Positions 35,481 to 46,835 of a DNA stretch of 64,000 nucleotides are shown here, one piece after another; position 1 is the stretch's first letter, and the number at the start of each line of letters is the position of its first letter. Source of the stretch: Curvularia sp. ZM96 (lineage: Eukaryota; Ascomycota; Dothideomycetes; Pleosporales; Pleosporaceae); the NCBI GenBank assembly GCA_022457065.1, contig JAJGBQ010000002.1, forward strand, positions 3,906,001 to 3,970,000, read 5' to 3'. The position numbers and the translations under genes were made by a program. Below the pieces are notes generated by a model. It saw only the letters and a program-made list of their open reading frames with translations. It searched no databases and was not told the origin of the DNA.

Positions 35481-36974
35481 TTTGATTTGTAGTGGTGTGA
35501 CTGTTGTTGGTAGAGGTGGTAGTATTGGTGTATAGGGGAATCAACTGATTTGTTGGTGAATGATGCGTTGTTATGATGACGCTCTAAGATGTCCATACAG
35601 TGCCTCTTTATACATGGAGAGTGCTGACAGAACGGACGCATAACGACGTAATTGACATATCAGAGGCTTAGTAGTCCGGAAACTGCCAACCCCACTACAT
35701 TGCCTATAGGGCAGCAAGCCATCATCATAGGACAGCAATAGCGGACTGATGCTATGTGGTTCACAATCCAATGACTCCAGCGGCGCCCATTGGGCCATTC
35801 AGGATGGACACTGCCAACAGCTGGTTTTTTCCCAAATAGGATTAATTGGCGTATCCACAGACTGCGAAAAGATGGGTCTGGTTCATCCTCCGCGGACTCT
35901 ACCACTAGAAAGACGCTTGGTGCTGTCCGTTGCACGCCTGCCGAAGAGCTAGTCGGCACGATGTAGTCATCCTGCGTATACCAAATGTACACAAACAGGA
36001 ATATGAAGCCACCCAGCATTTGGCATCGCCGCAAGGAGCTTCGAGTTTGGTCGAGATGGTGCATGTGTATGTCGCAGATGGATGGGAGATGTGCAAGCAT
36101 TGACGATCTGGGAGATCGACGCTAGGATGGCCCGCCCCCTGTAAGACAAGCCGATCACCAAGTGACAAGCAACACATGCTTGAACAATCACCATCCTTGG
36201 CCATTGCAAACTGCGTCACCAGCAATGCCATTTCTTTGTTGAGTTTCGCCCCGCTCCAAAGACAGGTCGACCCTGTGGGGGTGCATCTGCACCTATTTCG
36301 GAAGCCCCGGCGGCGTGGCTTCAACTAGATGATAGCTAGAAGGATCGCCTACGGTACCGTGCTGATCAACTGGGGGAGCCGTCCACGACCAGACTTCCCG
36401 TCCTTGTCGTCATGCCGCTATGATCCCCGCCATGACATCTTAGCTCTGTAGTAATATTCATTTTCGTTCAGCTTATGTGGTCAGTATACCGCGGAAACAG
36501 CCACCACGTAGTACAAAGACACGTACCCACGCGGTGGACTGTACGTCATTCTTACTTGCCACCCTATCTTATTGCCATGTGCTTCGGCTGCCGTGTCGGA
36601 ACAGACATCTAATGAAAATACAAATCTCGATTGACGGACAATGTGCCGCAAGGAAGGAGGTGTGTTGCATGTTCTCATCAAGCCACTGGCCCCCTTGGCT
36701 GGCGCGATACAGCATTTTCGAAGCCATCACAGCCGGCGTCTTTGTTTTGCATAGTCGCGTTCTAGAACACTCGTATGTTTTTTGGCTTCGTGGCTCCCTC
36801 TCGATTTGGCCAAAGCTTTGAGCTGTGAGTAGATGTTTTAATACGTCATCCAGCCTCACGCTTCGACCACAATTCTGTGGGAAGAGGCTGAAATCCACTC
36901 TCACCCCGCATAGCCAGCGTACATTTCGTGTAGCCACCTTCGAACATCTACTTCCCATTCATCTGGTCATTAAC
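35481..36974. other. Divergent promoter region between the two allergen-like genes
   Basis: Noncoding stretch between the start codons of two related, head-to-head genes. No conserved gene is visible, and the open frames are short. Confidence 0.6.
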
Positions 36975-38416
36975 ATGAGGGAAACACTCAAGGCCGTGCT
37001 TCATAGAAGGAAGAGGTCCACTCCAACACAGTCTCCCCGGGCATCATATGAGCAGTCTGGAAATGGTAGTCCACATGTTGAGCAGAGTCCTGATTCTCCC
37101 CGTCAACGCGATCGACGCAGGTCGTCGGCGTCTTACAACGCCTCTCACCGAACAAGTCATGTTCAGAAATCCAACGCTACTCATGTAACCGGCCACTCGG
37201 CTACTGCACCGCTTGAATCTGTCTACAATTCACCGTCAAATGATACCACATCTGGCCAGTCGGTTGTAGAAAACGACAGGACCCATACGTCTTCCCTCGC
37301 TCCTAGCGAAGCTTTGGCGATAGAAAGCAGCGATACCAGTCCTTCAACATCATCTCGCAATACCAATCGGTTGAACCCTCTTCTACCAACATCGCGTAAG
37401 CTCTATCTCACACAGCTATCAGACACAACAGACCTAACTCATACACAGATTCTGCCAACCACAACGATGGCGGCGCTCGGGAAGAGTTCGTCGGTAGGGC
37501 TGTTACCACCAATGCCAGACTTGCAGAGGAACCTCGGTGGGATAATACGGAGGACATAGGGAGAAGGCGATCGCAGAGCTCGGAAAGAGACAGACACGTC
37601 CATCGTGATATGGCCGTCAAACCTGTCAATTTTGACTCTTCCGATGACTACCATGGTACATTTGAGTGGGAATCCAAGCAGGAATCAATGCTCAAAGGGG
37701 TTGTGGATCTGAGTAACACGGTCGATACAGACAGAGAAACTTCATGGGCTCCTGGTAAGTCATTCTTCTTTGTGATCCAGAGCAATTATCAAACACTATA
37801 TGCACAAAGTTGTCTGACCAGAACCACAATAGCGGTTACACACGAGGTTGTCAAGCCCCATGAGCATGAAATTGTCCAACACAAAATTTATCGAGAGATC
37901 CACAACTATACCTACTACCACCGACTGCAGCCTGTAATGCAGACCGAAGTTCTTCCACCTCGCCATTTCATCCCTAATCCCGACGGAGAAGGATTGATTG
38001 AAATTTCTGCCGATGAGCTGCCATCTCGTACAGGCAAGAACAGGTGGTGGGATATTGTTCAGAAGGAGCCAGTGCTTCCAGAAGCTCCGTTTCAATGGCG
38101 AACTGAGCCGGAAATCATCGAGGGGAAACCATACATGACCGACGAGGGCTTTGAACGCAAAGAGACTACCATCATATATCCGCCCACACTAGAAGATATG
38201 TCGAATTACGATGGAATGATTCAGCCAGTCCATTTCGATCACAAGACTGGAAGGCGATGGCTGGGAGAGATAACCACGGTCGAGAAGTTAAAACGAGAAC
38301 TGGACGGTACAGATGATGAAGATTTTATGAAAATGAAGGACATCACAGCCAACTTGCCTGAAATATCCGAGAGCCCATTGGTCAAGCGAAAGCCTCTGGA
38401 TAGGGACTCTCTATAG
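36975..38416 (+). CDS. Allergen-like protein related to the 34-kb neighbour
   Basis: Predicted 436 aa from exons 36975-37395, 37449-37754 and 37833-38416. The start at 36975 (MRETLKAVLHRRKR) is chosen because the N terminus of the family tends to be basic and Ser-rich. The frame is open further upstream. Residues of about 1-240 are Ser/Thr/Arg-rich and probably disordered. Residues of about 245-300 contain EVVKPHEHEIVQHKIYREIH then YYHRLQPVMQTEVLPPRHF, matching in order the His/Glu region of the gene at 33931-35480. There are no EF-like repeats. The C-terminal third (DMSNYDGMIQPVHFDHKTGRRW) is specific to this gene. Function unknown; possibly a stress- or conidiation-associated protein (weak inference). 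Confidence 0.8.
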
Positions 38417-39942
38417 CGGCCACGGACGTGTGTGTCGAGCTGATACACTGGAGTGCTGTTGGCCAAAGCTATGGTCTATCAAACATTTTGACCGCAATTT
38501 GCATGTTATCTTGAACAGTATTCTCAGGTAGACATTAGAGATACGGCTTTTGGAACGATCACGTCTTTGTGTATATGCCTTCAGTGCTTTGCTTAGGATT
38601 GTTAGAATTCGGATACTTGTGCAGCAACTTCAAGTCGAATAATGCTCCGGGGTAATCATTGTCGCGATTTGGCACTCACCAGAGCCACGGAGTCGGGCCT
38701 GTATCAGCAGGAAATATGCGCCAAGTCTCAGCTGAGGCGTGGGGTGCATTATTCCTGCATGCATCGGACAGCCAAATCTTACCTGACGACAACCATCATA
38801 TTGGTATTGTTGCGCGCAGAGAGGCTGTTGGTACGTTCCAAGGCCAGTGAGCTGAAAACAGCGCGCTATCTCGTGGCGTCGGTCCCCTCATAATAACCCC
38901 ATTTTCATGGCAGAACCCCCATGGGAAACCGTATCAATCCACGGCCACGCGTATGTAGTGAGGCTCGAGGGAAAACTTACACATATAATCTCATTCCATA
39001 CTTGAGCGAAGTAGACAAGCAGAGTACTGGGCGTAGAGTCGCCTCAGCTGGTGTTCATACGTGCTTTCAAGACGCAGATAAGCCTTGGGTGCACAGCGAA
39101 GACCAGGCAAGACCTGAAGCAAGCCTAGAGCCAACCCGTCATCCAAGTGTTGCCAATGTAGCTCTAGCCATTAGGAGCGGAGTATGGATACGGTCATTGG
39201 AGAAGCTTTGCCAGCCAAGATACACGTGAGGGGCGGAAGGGTTCTGGTCCAAAGAATTCGGCGCAACGGAATCGGGGAGGCCGATAAGAAACCTTGTACT
39301 ATAGCAAAGCAACACCATTGCGCGATATGGCGCAAAGGAAAAGCCTCCTCGAGGACACTTCAACAGCGTGCCGACGCAGCTCCGCAACCCCGCCTATGTA
39401 TCGATATCTGGCTAGGAGCTCTACCCCTGCATCACGAACGACATTTATCGGATCTTCTCCGCTTACGAACAGGGCACAAAACACCGACGCAGGATGCATA
39501 ACCCTACCCACAGTTCGGCATTTGTGCGTCTAGTGGAGTGTTGACTGGGTTAAGATATCCGCTTGCAAGCAGTCTTGCGGCGGCAAAGTGCACAGCTCGA
39601 TGGCGATTCGCCCTTGGTTGCCCCAGACTTGGAGAGGGACGTATACTTGCGAACGCCCAGGACAGCCAAGATGAACTAGTGCAATCCGTAGCCTTCACCG
39701 CGGTGGAGCTCCTGCAGGGTTACATGCTCACGCTAGGATTGCTGAGATATTTATCAGGGCGGCACATGCACCGGTGCCGCTTGCCTCCTCTGCTATCTTT
39801 GACCACTGTGAATCCGGCTTTCGATCCGCAACTCGACTCTTACTCTGACCAAAGTTTCATGGCGTTTGTCATGCAATTTTTCGCTCTACTCCTCAAAACG
39901 ATACTTTGAGGTCCTATATTGGTCTTTCGGCCTTCAGGCAAC
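38417..39942. other. Intergenic, unresolved short coding-like fragments
   Basis: No complete gene found. The plus strand at about 38909-39004 reads open as PPWETVSIHGHAYVVRL then a stop. About 38750-38850 reads NHHIGIVARREAVGTF. I do not recognise either and could not join them with splice sites. The right part presumably holds the permease promoter. Confidence 0.45.
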
Positions 39943-42169
39943 ATGGCTTCTTCCAGCAGGGATTTTGAGACCAGTGCTCCTTACGTGGACAAGACTCAGA
40001 ACTTCGTTGTCGATGAAGAGAAAAACAACAACTACGAAGTTGGTCCTCGCCGCTCCAGCACAGTGGGATCAGTTAGATCAGTTAGCGACAATACACACCG
40101 CAAGCTCAAAAGCAGGCACATTCAACTCATAGGCATTGGTGGAACGATCGGAACAGCTCTCTATGTCCAGATCGGTCGAGGCTTGATGAATGGCGGCCCT
40201 GCGTCCTTGTTCATTGCGTTTTCGTTATGGTGAGTGTCCCACAAGGCACAACAGCATATCCAGAGTGCTAGAAATGGACGTGAAACTGATTTTGATAGGT
40301 GTACCGTCATTTTGGCTGTGACCCTTAGTGAGACTCTCAATTCCTCCATCCCCAAGCAAATATATGCCCATTGCGACAATGCCCAAGTACCTTTCAAATC
40401 GCCCAAAGCAACTCGCTCTATTGCCTGTGCGGTACTATAGAGCTCCAGCTAATGCGCCCCAATAGGCATTGCCGAGATGGTTACTTATCTCCCAATATCC
40501 TCGCCGTTCATTCGCTTCGCTGGACGCTTCGTTGACGATGCCTTCGGCTTCGCAGCCGGATGGAATTTCTTTGTCTTCGAGGCAGCCCTTGTGCCCTTCG
40601 AAATCGTGGCTTGCAACGTCATTATTGGCTTCTGGAGCCAGGCAGTGCCCACTGGTGCTATCATCGCGATCGTTCTCGTCCTCTATGCGTACGTTGACCC
40701 ATTTACTATCCCGACGCTTGATTATAAGCACCAAAACATCCTTTATGTTGGATTCGGAACTGCAGCTCATCTACGCTTCGCCTTGTTCCGCATATCATGA
40801 TATCCGGGAGAAGCACTGGGAATGAACCTGCCCCTAGCCAGCACATCCGTTTTGAAGTACTCTGTGAAAAGATTTAGACGCAAGAGACTGACAAAGTGCT
40901 AGTGTCATCAACATGATGGCTGTAAAATGGTACGGAGAAACAGAGTTCTACGCTGCAATTGGAAAGGGTAAGTACAGTCGAACAAGCCTCTATACAGGTT
41001 GCTAACGCCACCAGTTTTGCTCATCATTGGTCTGCTTCTCTTTACCTTCATCTCTATGTTGGGTGGCAACCCCCAAAAAGACCGATACGGCTTCCGATAC
41101 TGGAAAAACCCTGGAAGTTTCACTGAGCTATACTATGAAGGAGAGCTAGGAAGATTCTTAGGCTTCCTCCAATGTTTAATCCAGGCATCCTTCACCATCG
41201 CTGGACCAGATTACGTCTCCATGGCTGCGGGAGAGACTGAAAACCCACGCAAAGTCATGCCGCGCGCCTACAACGCCGTTTTCTACCGCCTCACCGCCTT
41301 CTTCGTGCTTGGGTCTCTGGCTGTGGGAATCAATGTTCCATACAACGACCCCGAACTCATCGCTGCCTTCAAACTTGGCAAGCCAGGTGCTGCAGCCTCT
41401 CCCTACGTTATCGCCATGAACAGACTCCGCATCGAAGGGCTTCCACACGTCGTCAACGCAGGTGTCCTCGCCTCTGCCTTTTCCGCAGGAAATTCGTACG
41501 TCTACTGCGCCTCGCGATCGCTCTTTGGTCTTGCTCTTGAAGGAAAAGCGCCCAGGTTTCTCACTAAATGCACGAAGCAAGGTGTCCCCTTCTACTGCGT
41601 CCTTGTCGTGCTTCTCATCGCGCTACTCTCGTTCCTTCAGTTGGGCGAGAACTCGGCTGTCGTACTGAATTGGTTCGTCAGCTTGGTCACGGCTTCCCAG
41701 CTCATCAATTTCTGCGTCATGTGCTTCACCTTCTTGCGCTTCTACAAGGCGTGCCAAGTGCAGGGACTAGATCGAAACACGTTGCCATACACAGGTATCT
41801 GCCAGCCATATGCCGCGTGGTACGGCCTTGTTTGCACCTTCGTCATGACCTTTGTCGGCGGCTATACGGTCTTCTTGAAGGGAAACTGGGATGTACCGTC
41901 GTTCTTGTTTTCGTACTTGATGTAAGTCTTTTTCTTAGTCCTGCTTCTTTATTAAGCAACAGTTTCGTCTCTAACATGGTCCTTCCAGGGTCTTCATTTT
42001 CCCAGTCCTCTTTATTGGCTGGAAGATCGTCAAGAAATCGAAATGGGTCAAGGTGCACGAGATGGATCTCGTTACGGATCTGGCCGAGATCGAGGAGTAC
42101 CATCGTACGTATGTTGAGAAGCCAGAGACGAACCCGTTCAATCGCTTCCTAGACAAGGTGTTTGGTTAG
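39943..42169 (+). CDS. Amino-acid permease (AAT/YAT family, Dip5-like)
   Basis: Predicted 563-aa plasma-membrane amino-acid/H+ symporter from six exons: 39943-40229, 40299-40327, 40466-40688, 40903-40967, 41015-41921 and 41989-42169. The N-terminal cytosolic tail ends in RKLKSRHIQLIGIGGTIGT, the first-helix signature of the YAT family. The next landmarks are EMVTYLPISSPFIRFAGRF and WNFFVFEAALVPFEI, then the long GGNPQKDRYGFRYWKNPG loop. Typical C-terminal helices complete the fold. The resemblance is closest to dicarboxylic amino-acid permeases such as Dip5, but the substrate is inferred. The second exon is only 29 nt, and the third intron is long for this genome (214 nt). There is no frame disruption. 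Confidence 0.9.
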
Positions 42170-42479
42170 ATGTTGATTGCAGGGGATGTGACCTGGCAAG
42201 GGTTGGTTGTGTTCATGAAATATTTCCTCTCGTTTGAACGTCTACTGCGTTTGCAAAGGATGATCGCGAAGTCTGCTATATCCTGGAAGTAGAATAGTCT
42301 CTTGAGAGATGATCAAGTGAATTGATGATTGAATGTATCTATGGCTTTAGCCCCTCATCTGATGGATATCATTGAACTTTTAACATCTTCAAAATTCTAA
42401 ACTTAACGCTATTCAACAGTAGAATATACCTGTCGCTAGCCAAAAGGTACTCCAAGAAACGCCGTCCACACAAAATACC
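42170..42479. other. Convergent 3' flanks
   Basis: Between the permease and a converging gene. AT-rich, consistent with untranslated ends and polyadenylation signals. Nothing else seen. Confidence 0.6.
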
Positions 42480-43751
42480 TCAGAACAAAAAAGTGGGTAT
42501 ATCATCTGCATTCAATGTCTTCCTCTTCTTGTCTCTATCGTTCTTCTCACGGTCGGCTCTGCGCTTCGCCAGCCGCTCCTCAAGCTCTTCACTCCTACCA
42601 GTAACCCCAGAGCCCTTTTGCTGCACCTTCACTTCAGTAGAGAAGCTCGTCGATCGTACATGCGCGGTGTGCTTTGCGCTATCAAAGGAGTCAAATGAGC
42701 GGGAAGGCTTGGCAGTGGTCGGTGTACGAGGCGTAGATGGTTGTCTAACGGCCTGCTCCGGTGACGCTTTCGGTGGTTGTGACTTGCTTGGTACCCAATC
42801 GTCGAGCATGTCGAATGGCGTTGCTCGACTTATTCTTGAGCGCGCTTTTATTGCGGCTTGGGGCGGTGCAGGCTTAACAAAGGTAGGAGATGAAGTCTTT
42901 GTAGTGGGTGTGGGCGATGAGACAACTTTCGAGCCATTTGCGGTGTTGTTGATCTTAGGTGAGGGCGTGGTGATGGCTTTCAGATGTGGCTTTACTGGGC
43001 GCCGTAGCGTATCCAGATCATCGCTATCGCTACCTGGTGCTGCACGTGGCTTTGATTTTGGTATGTCTGCCAGAGCTCTCTTGCTAATGGAAGACAAAGG
43101 CGTAGTTTTGTTGTATGTCACATTGGTTGAGGACATCGTTCGTGGCTTTTCTCCCTCCTCGCCTTGAGACGCAAAAACATCACGAATAGCTTTTTTCTGT
43201 TGCTGCTCTTGTGATTCGGCCTTGTTTTTCATAGTTCCAACTGCTGACATCTTCGCGTTGGCAACTACCGGTCTTGATACAGCGCCCTTCTTCTTTTCCT
43301 CAATAATCTCCTTGAGTCTCTCATATTCTGCAATATGCAAATGTCGTGTGAACAGCTTTGCAGTCTCAAGAAACTCGTCTTCAACCATCATCCATTCATC
43401 ATCACGTAGGTTGAATTTCGAGGTGCCCTTACGCATCCGTTCAGCACGTGGCTGTTCGAGATCTTCTGCCAGAGGTGGTGGTGATGATGATTCTTCGCGC
43501 CTTTCTGCACATGCATCCTTGGTTCCGAATGTCGCATATGGAGTTGGTGGTTCTGCCAGCAGATTTGGGAGGCCATCGTCTGAATCGCTGTCTTGTCCTC
43601 TGCCTCCGGTGTTGCTTGTTGATACCCTGTCTCTCAAGAAATCATCCTCGTTGATAGACACGCGCGATGCCGCAGCTGGGATTGAGCTTGTCGCTTTCCC
43701 TTTTGCTTTACTTGTCGCGCCTTTGCTTGCCCAAGGAAGTCGACGCGACAT
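42480..43751 (-). CDS. Conserved-looking hypothetical protein, 423 aa
   Basis: Single exon starting MSRRLPWASKG. I do not recognise a named domain. Residues of about 1-95 are Ser/Gly/Asp-rich and probably disordered. A short ordered core at about 113-150 (FNLRDDEWMMVEDEFLETA, then LFTRHLHIAEYERLKEI) looks helical and is the most likely conserved element. Most of the remainder is Pro/Ser/Lys-rich. A strongly charged C-terminal helix (ERLAKRRADREKNDRDKKRK) precedes the end DIPTFLF. The composition suggests a nuclear, disordered scaffold-like protein, but this is inference. It is divergent from the kinase gene, with 583 bp between start codons. Confidence 0.75.
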   Translation of the reverse strand: MSRRLPWASKGATSKAKGKATSSIPAAASRVSINEDDFLRDRVSTSNTGGRGQDSDSDDGLPNLLAEPPTPYATFGTKDACAERREESSSPPPLAEDLEQPRAERMRKGTSKFNLRDDEWMMVEDEFLETAKLFTRHLHIAEYERLKEIIEEKKKGAVSRPVVANAKMSAVGTMKNKAESQEQQQKKAIRDVFASQGEEGEKPRTMSSTNVTYNKTTPLSSISKRALADIPKSKPRAAPGSDSDDLDTLRRPVKPHLKAITTPSPKINNTANGSKVVSSPTPTTKTSSPTFVKPAPPQAAIKARSRISRATPFDMLDDWVPSKSQPPKASPEQAVRQPSTPRTPTTAKPSRSFDSFDSAKHTAHVRSTSFSTEVKVQQKGSGVTGRSEELEERLAKRRADREKNDRDKKRKTLNADDIPTFLF

Positions 43752-44334
43752 AGTGGTTGCGGAATCTGATGAATCAGTTGTGTGTTGACAGAAGGTGTTG
43801 ATGCATTGATCTGGCTGTGTGCGACATGTTTGAATCCTCCGTCAAACAGCGACACCAGTTTCTTGCTTTCAGGGAATCACTGTGCTTTGTGAGGGCCTCA
43901 AGCCTCAAAGACCGTGATGCGCGTGCGTGCCAAAGTGAATGGCTCGCTCCCGCCCAGCCACGTGCTATGACGCGTTACCGATCTCGGCTAGACCCACTTT
44001 CATTTGTGCGCCCTTCCGAGTTAGCTGCTGGCAGTCCGTGGCAGTCTTGTAATGTCGCTCCGCCCTCATATTAACACGTTGCGCTTCCACCAAGTTCTAC
44101 GACAATCGATGTTTGCCTAGGCAGCGGGTACTCATGGAGCCTCCGCGTGCCCAACTGCTGTCGTCGAGGTCCGTGCTCGACGCTGCAGCCTCATAGCACA
44201 CCACATAGTGACAACCTCACAACTGTGTCCACCCCTTTTCGTCTGTGTCGTTAAATGATCCAAAGATCAATTGTCCACACTTAAGCTTCTACCAAGCACC
44301 TGTTGGTTCCCAACAACTATCCTCTCTATCGGCA
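43752..44334. promoter_or_regulatory. Shared divergent promoter region
   Basis: 583 bp between the start codons of the hypothetical gene (minus) and the protein kinase (plus). An upstream in-frame extension of the kinase exists but lacks an ATG. No specific factor sites are claimed. Confidence 0.5.
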
Positions 44335-46389
44335 ATGTCCCTGTTCCGAAGGCCAGGCGACTCATCGTCAAGTTCTGACTCGTCTGAGGAAGAGAGCGAG
44401 TATGAGGAAGAAAACCAGCTGCAACAAGACAGCATTCTCTCCAGGGTCAACACGTTGGATTCTGCTTCCTCAGGACAGCAGGTTCAGCCTCATCAGACTC
44501 ATCGGCCTCCTCTAGATGCTCGGCAAAGCTCAACGCAGAACGTTCGAGATCTCCTGTTGCATTCATTGTTAGAGGAACGGACTATCCGTGAGGTCGCAGC
44601 CCAGCTAGGCAAGGATCCATCTGACCCAGAGGTACAGCGGTTGGGCAAGGCTTCCTACAAGGAAATTGCCCGCCAGATCTCCAACAACGTCGACGATGCT
44701 TATGCCAGCGATGACATGCAGGGCCATCGAACCACTGCGAATGAAGGAATCAACAGGCTTATGCGAAGTAATCTAACCAAGCTCTCCGTTGTTCCTGAAA
44801 TATCCCCACATGCTTTAGTGACACTACAAGGTAACGCATTGCCTCAGCATCTACCTCAACAGCCATCTCAGGGTTTCGACATTTTTTCCGGAATCCCAGC
44901 TCCCGTTCAACTTCAACTCCGAGGTTACCCTCATCTGCAGACCGATCGATATATTCGAGAGTTCTCAGAGCTGGAGATTGTCGGAAAAGGAGGATATGGC
45001 AAGGTTTTCAAAGCCAAGCACAAACTTGATGGGTCCTTCTACGCTGTCAAGCGGATCCCAGTGAGCCCTGCTAAGGTCGCAAGAATACAAGAGCATGGAC
45101 CAGAAGAGCTAGAAAGCATGCTTGAAGAAGTTCGCTCGCTTGCTCGATTCGACCATAACAACATCATCCGGTACCACAATGCCTGGCTCGAATTTACTAC
45201 GTCTCCTACCGAAGTCACAGGCGCACCAGGTGTCCCAGTGCTCCGAGATGATCGCCTTCTAGAAGATCGAAGTACTTCTCAGTCGTTTTCTGGAATCAAC
45301 GACCTCAATTCCCAGCTGGATCACTTGAGTTTTGACGACCCTCACGTTGGGGCCGATAATAGCAACAGTGCTGGCATCGTCTTTGAGTTCAGCGAACCTG
45401 GAGAAGGGACGGAGCCTCAAAGTGAAGGTGCCAACATGTCTATAAAGGAAACCTTCACACAGACAAGACGCGCGAACCGACGGGGCAGCCAAGCGAGTCA
45501 GATGACAATCGCAACTATTTCATCAACCAAGTCGAAGATGAGCGCCGTTGAAGACGTGGACGAAGAAGACGACGACGATGTTGAGAATATTCCCAGATCA
45601 CACGTGCCGGGTTCTCAAGAAGCAGTAGCGGAGATGTCAGACAGCATGATCACTAACAGCGATGTGCCACATCATCTGATGCAGAAAAGAAATCTTGGGC
45701 CAGTCCTGATGCTCAATGTACAGATGAGCCTGTGTGAATCGAACCTCGCCGCATTCCTGACCTCGAACCACTCTAGCTGCGCTGGGCAGCGAAGCGACCA
45801 ACACTGCTTCCACCCATGCGTTTCGTTGGAGCTACTTAATAACATTGTTTCAGGAGTCGAATACTTACATGCCCAGGGCGTTGTCCACCGCGACTTGAAA
45901 CCAGCAAACGTCTTCCTCTCGCTCTCAACAGCTCGCCATCCACCATACGGTTCCATTGACATGTCGACGTGCAAATCTTGTCCTGAGCGCGACCATCTGC
46001 ACATGACTCCTCGCATCGGCGACTTCGGACTAGTAGCAGCACTGAGCGATAGCTGCGCGATTCCCGATCCATGCAGCAAGCCCGTAGGCACCGAGTTCTA
46101 CCGCCCGTCAACGATCAGCCGCATCAACGAGAAACTCGACATCTATGCTCTCGGCGTAATCGCCTTTGAGATGCTGCAAAAGTTCGGCACAAGAATGGAG
46201 CGCGTAGCCACTCTGCAGGGGCTTCGTCAAGGCCTTTTTCCAGACGGTTTTGCTGAAAGTCATGGGGATGCTGGCGTGGATATTCAGCGGTTGGTCAGGA
46301 GTATGATGGATGAGGACGAGCAGAAGCGTTTCGGTTGCGATGAGGTCAAAGAGGAGATTAGGAAGATTGTGCAGCAATTGAAAGCATAA
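44335..46389 (+). CDS. Ser/Thr protein kinase, eIF2alpha-kinase-like (HRI/PEK type)
   Basis: Single-exon 684-aa kinase, started at the first ATG (MSLFRRPGD). The N terminus is acidic and Ser-rich. Residues of about 85-130 include an ERTIREVAAQLGKDP helix. The kinase domain begins with VGKGGYGKVFKAKH at about 215-228, with the ATP-anchoring Lys in YAVKRIP near 238. An insert of about 160 residues, acidic and low-complexity, splits the N-lobe between NAWLEF and GPVLMLNVQMSLCE. HRDLKPANVFLS is at about 518 and the DFG motif in IGDFGLVAAL near 560. The GTEFYRPS activation segment and the end, LDIYALGVIAFEMLQKFGTRMER, resemble eIF2alpha kinases, which also carry a large N-lobe insert. It would phosphorylate eIF2alpha in stress signalling. 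Subfamily assignment is probable, and the sensed signal is unknown. Confidence 0.87.
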   Translation: MSLFRRPGDSSSSSDSSEEESEYEEENQLQQDSILSRVNTLDSASSGQQVQPHQTHRPPLDARQSSTQNVRDLLLHSLLEERTIREVAAQLGKDPSDPEVQRLGKASYKEIARQISNNVDDAYASDDMQGHRTTANEGINRLMRSNLTKLSVVPEISPHALVTLQGNALPQHLPQQPSQGFDIFSGIPAPVQLQLRGYPHLQTDRYIREFSELEIVGKGGYGKVFKAKHKLDGSFYAVKRIPVSPAKVARIQEHGPEELESMLEEVRSLARFDHNNIIRYHNAWLEFTTSPTEVTGAPGVPVLRDDRLLEDRSTSQSFSGINDLNSQLDHLSFDDPHVGADNSNSAGIVFEFSEPGEGTEPQSEGANMSIKETFTQTRRANRRGSQASQMTIATISSTKSKMSAVEDVDEEDDDDVENIPRSHVPGSQEAVAEMSDSMITNSDVPHHLMQKRNLGPVLMLNVQMSLCESNLAAFLTSNHSSCAGQRSDQHCFHPCVSLELLNNIVSGVEYLHAQGVVHRDLKPANVFLSLSTARHPPYGSIDMSTCKSCPERDHLHMTPRIGDFGLVAALSDSCAIPDPCSKPVGTEFYRPSTISRINEKLDIYALGVIAFEMLQKFGTRMERVATLQGLRQGLFPDGFAESHGDAGVDIQRLVRSMMDEDEQKRFGCDEVKEEIRKIVQQLKA

Positions 46390-46835
46390 TGGCTCTGTGC
46401 ATCGATTGAAGGCATAACGGTTCTGGTTCTTTTGAGGGGGTTGGAATCGGATTTTGTAAACTAGGACATATGGAATGGGCGTTTTGCGTGCTAGGTCAGA
46501 GGTTAGGATGTCTTGATACCCGAATTACGAGTGTAATAAAGAAAGTGTTTTTAATATCCGTTCCAGTCTCTCCTTTGCATTTCAAATGTATACTCTATAA
46601 GTTCGTATTATGTCGCATGTATACCTTGCTACATGCTTTATATATGTATGTACATCTTAATCCAAGACGCCCAATGCCGAGTTTCCCATTCTTCCAGCTA
46701 AACATATCATCTACAGATAAACAATTACAAAAACCTACTTTTGTAGGCAACAGGGCTGCCAGCGCCCCTACTGAAAAATAAATGCTCTCATAAAAAGCTC
46801 CAAAACGTCGCATATTGCTCATCATGCCATTCCCC
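46390..46835. other. Convergent 3' flanks
   Basis: AT-rich DNA between converging kinase and F-box genes. No gene seen. Confidence 0.6.

Noticed and set aside
39538..39909. 123-aa frame with a hydrophobic end just before the permease
   Set aside because: Overlaps the expected permease leader and shows no family resemblance.
40689..40902. Open stretch inside a permease intron reading LYVGFGTAAHLRF
   Set aside because: Skipping it restores the conserved permease sequence exactly (LYAVINMMAVKWYGE), and it ends in stops.
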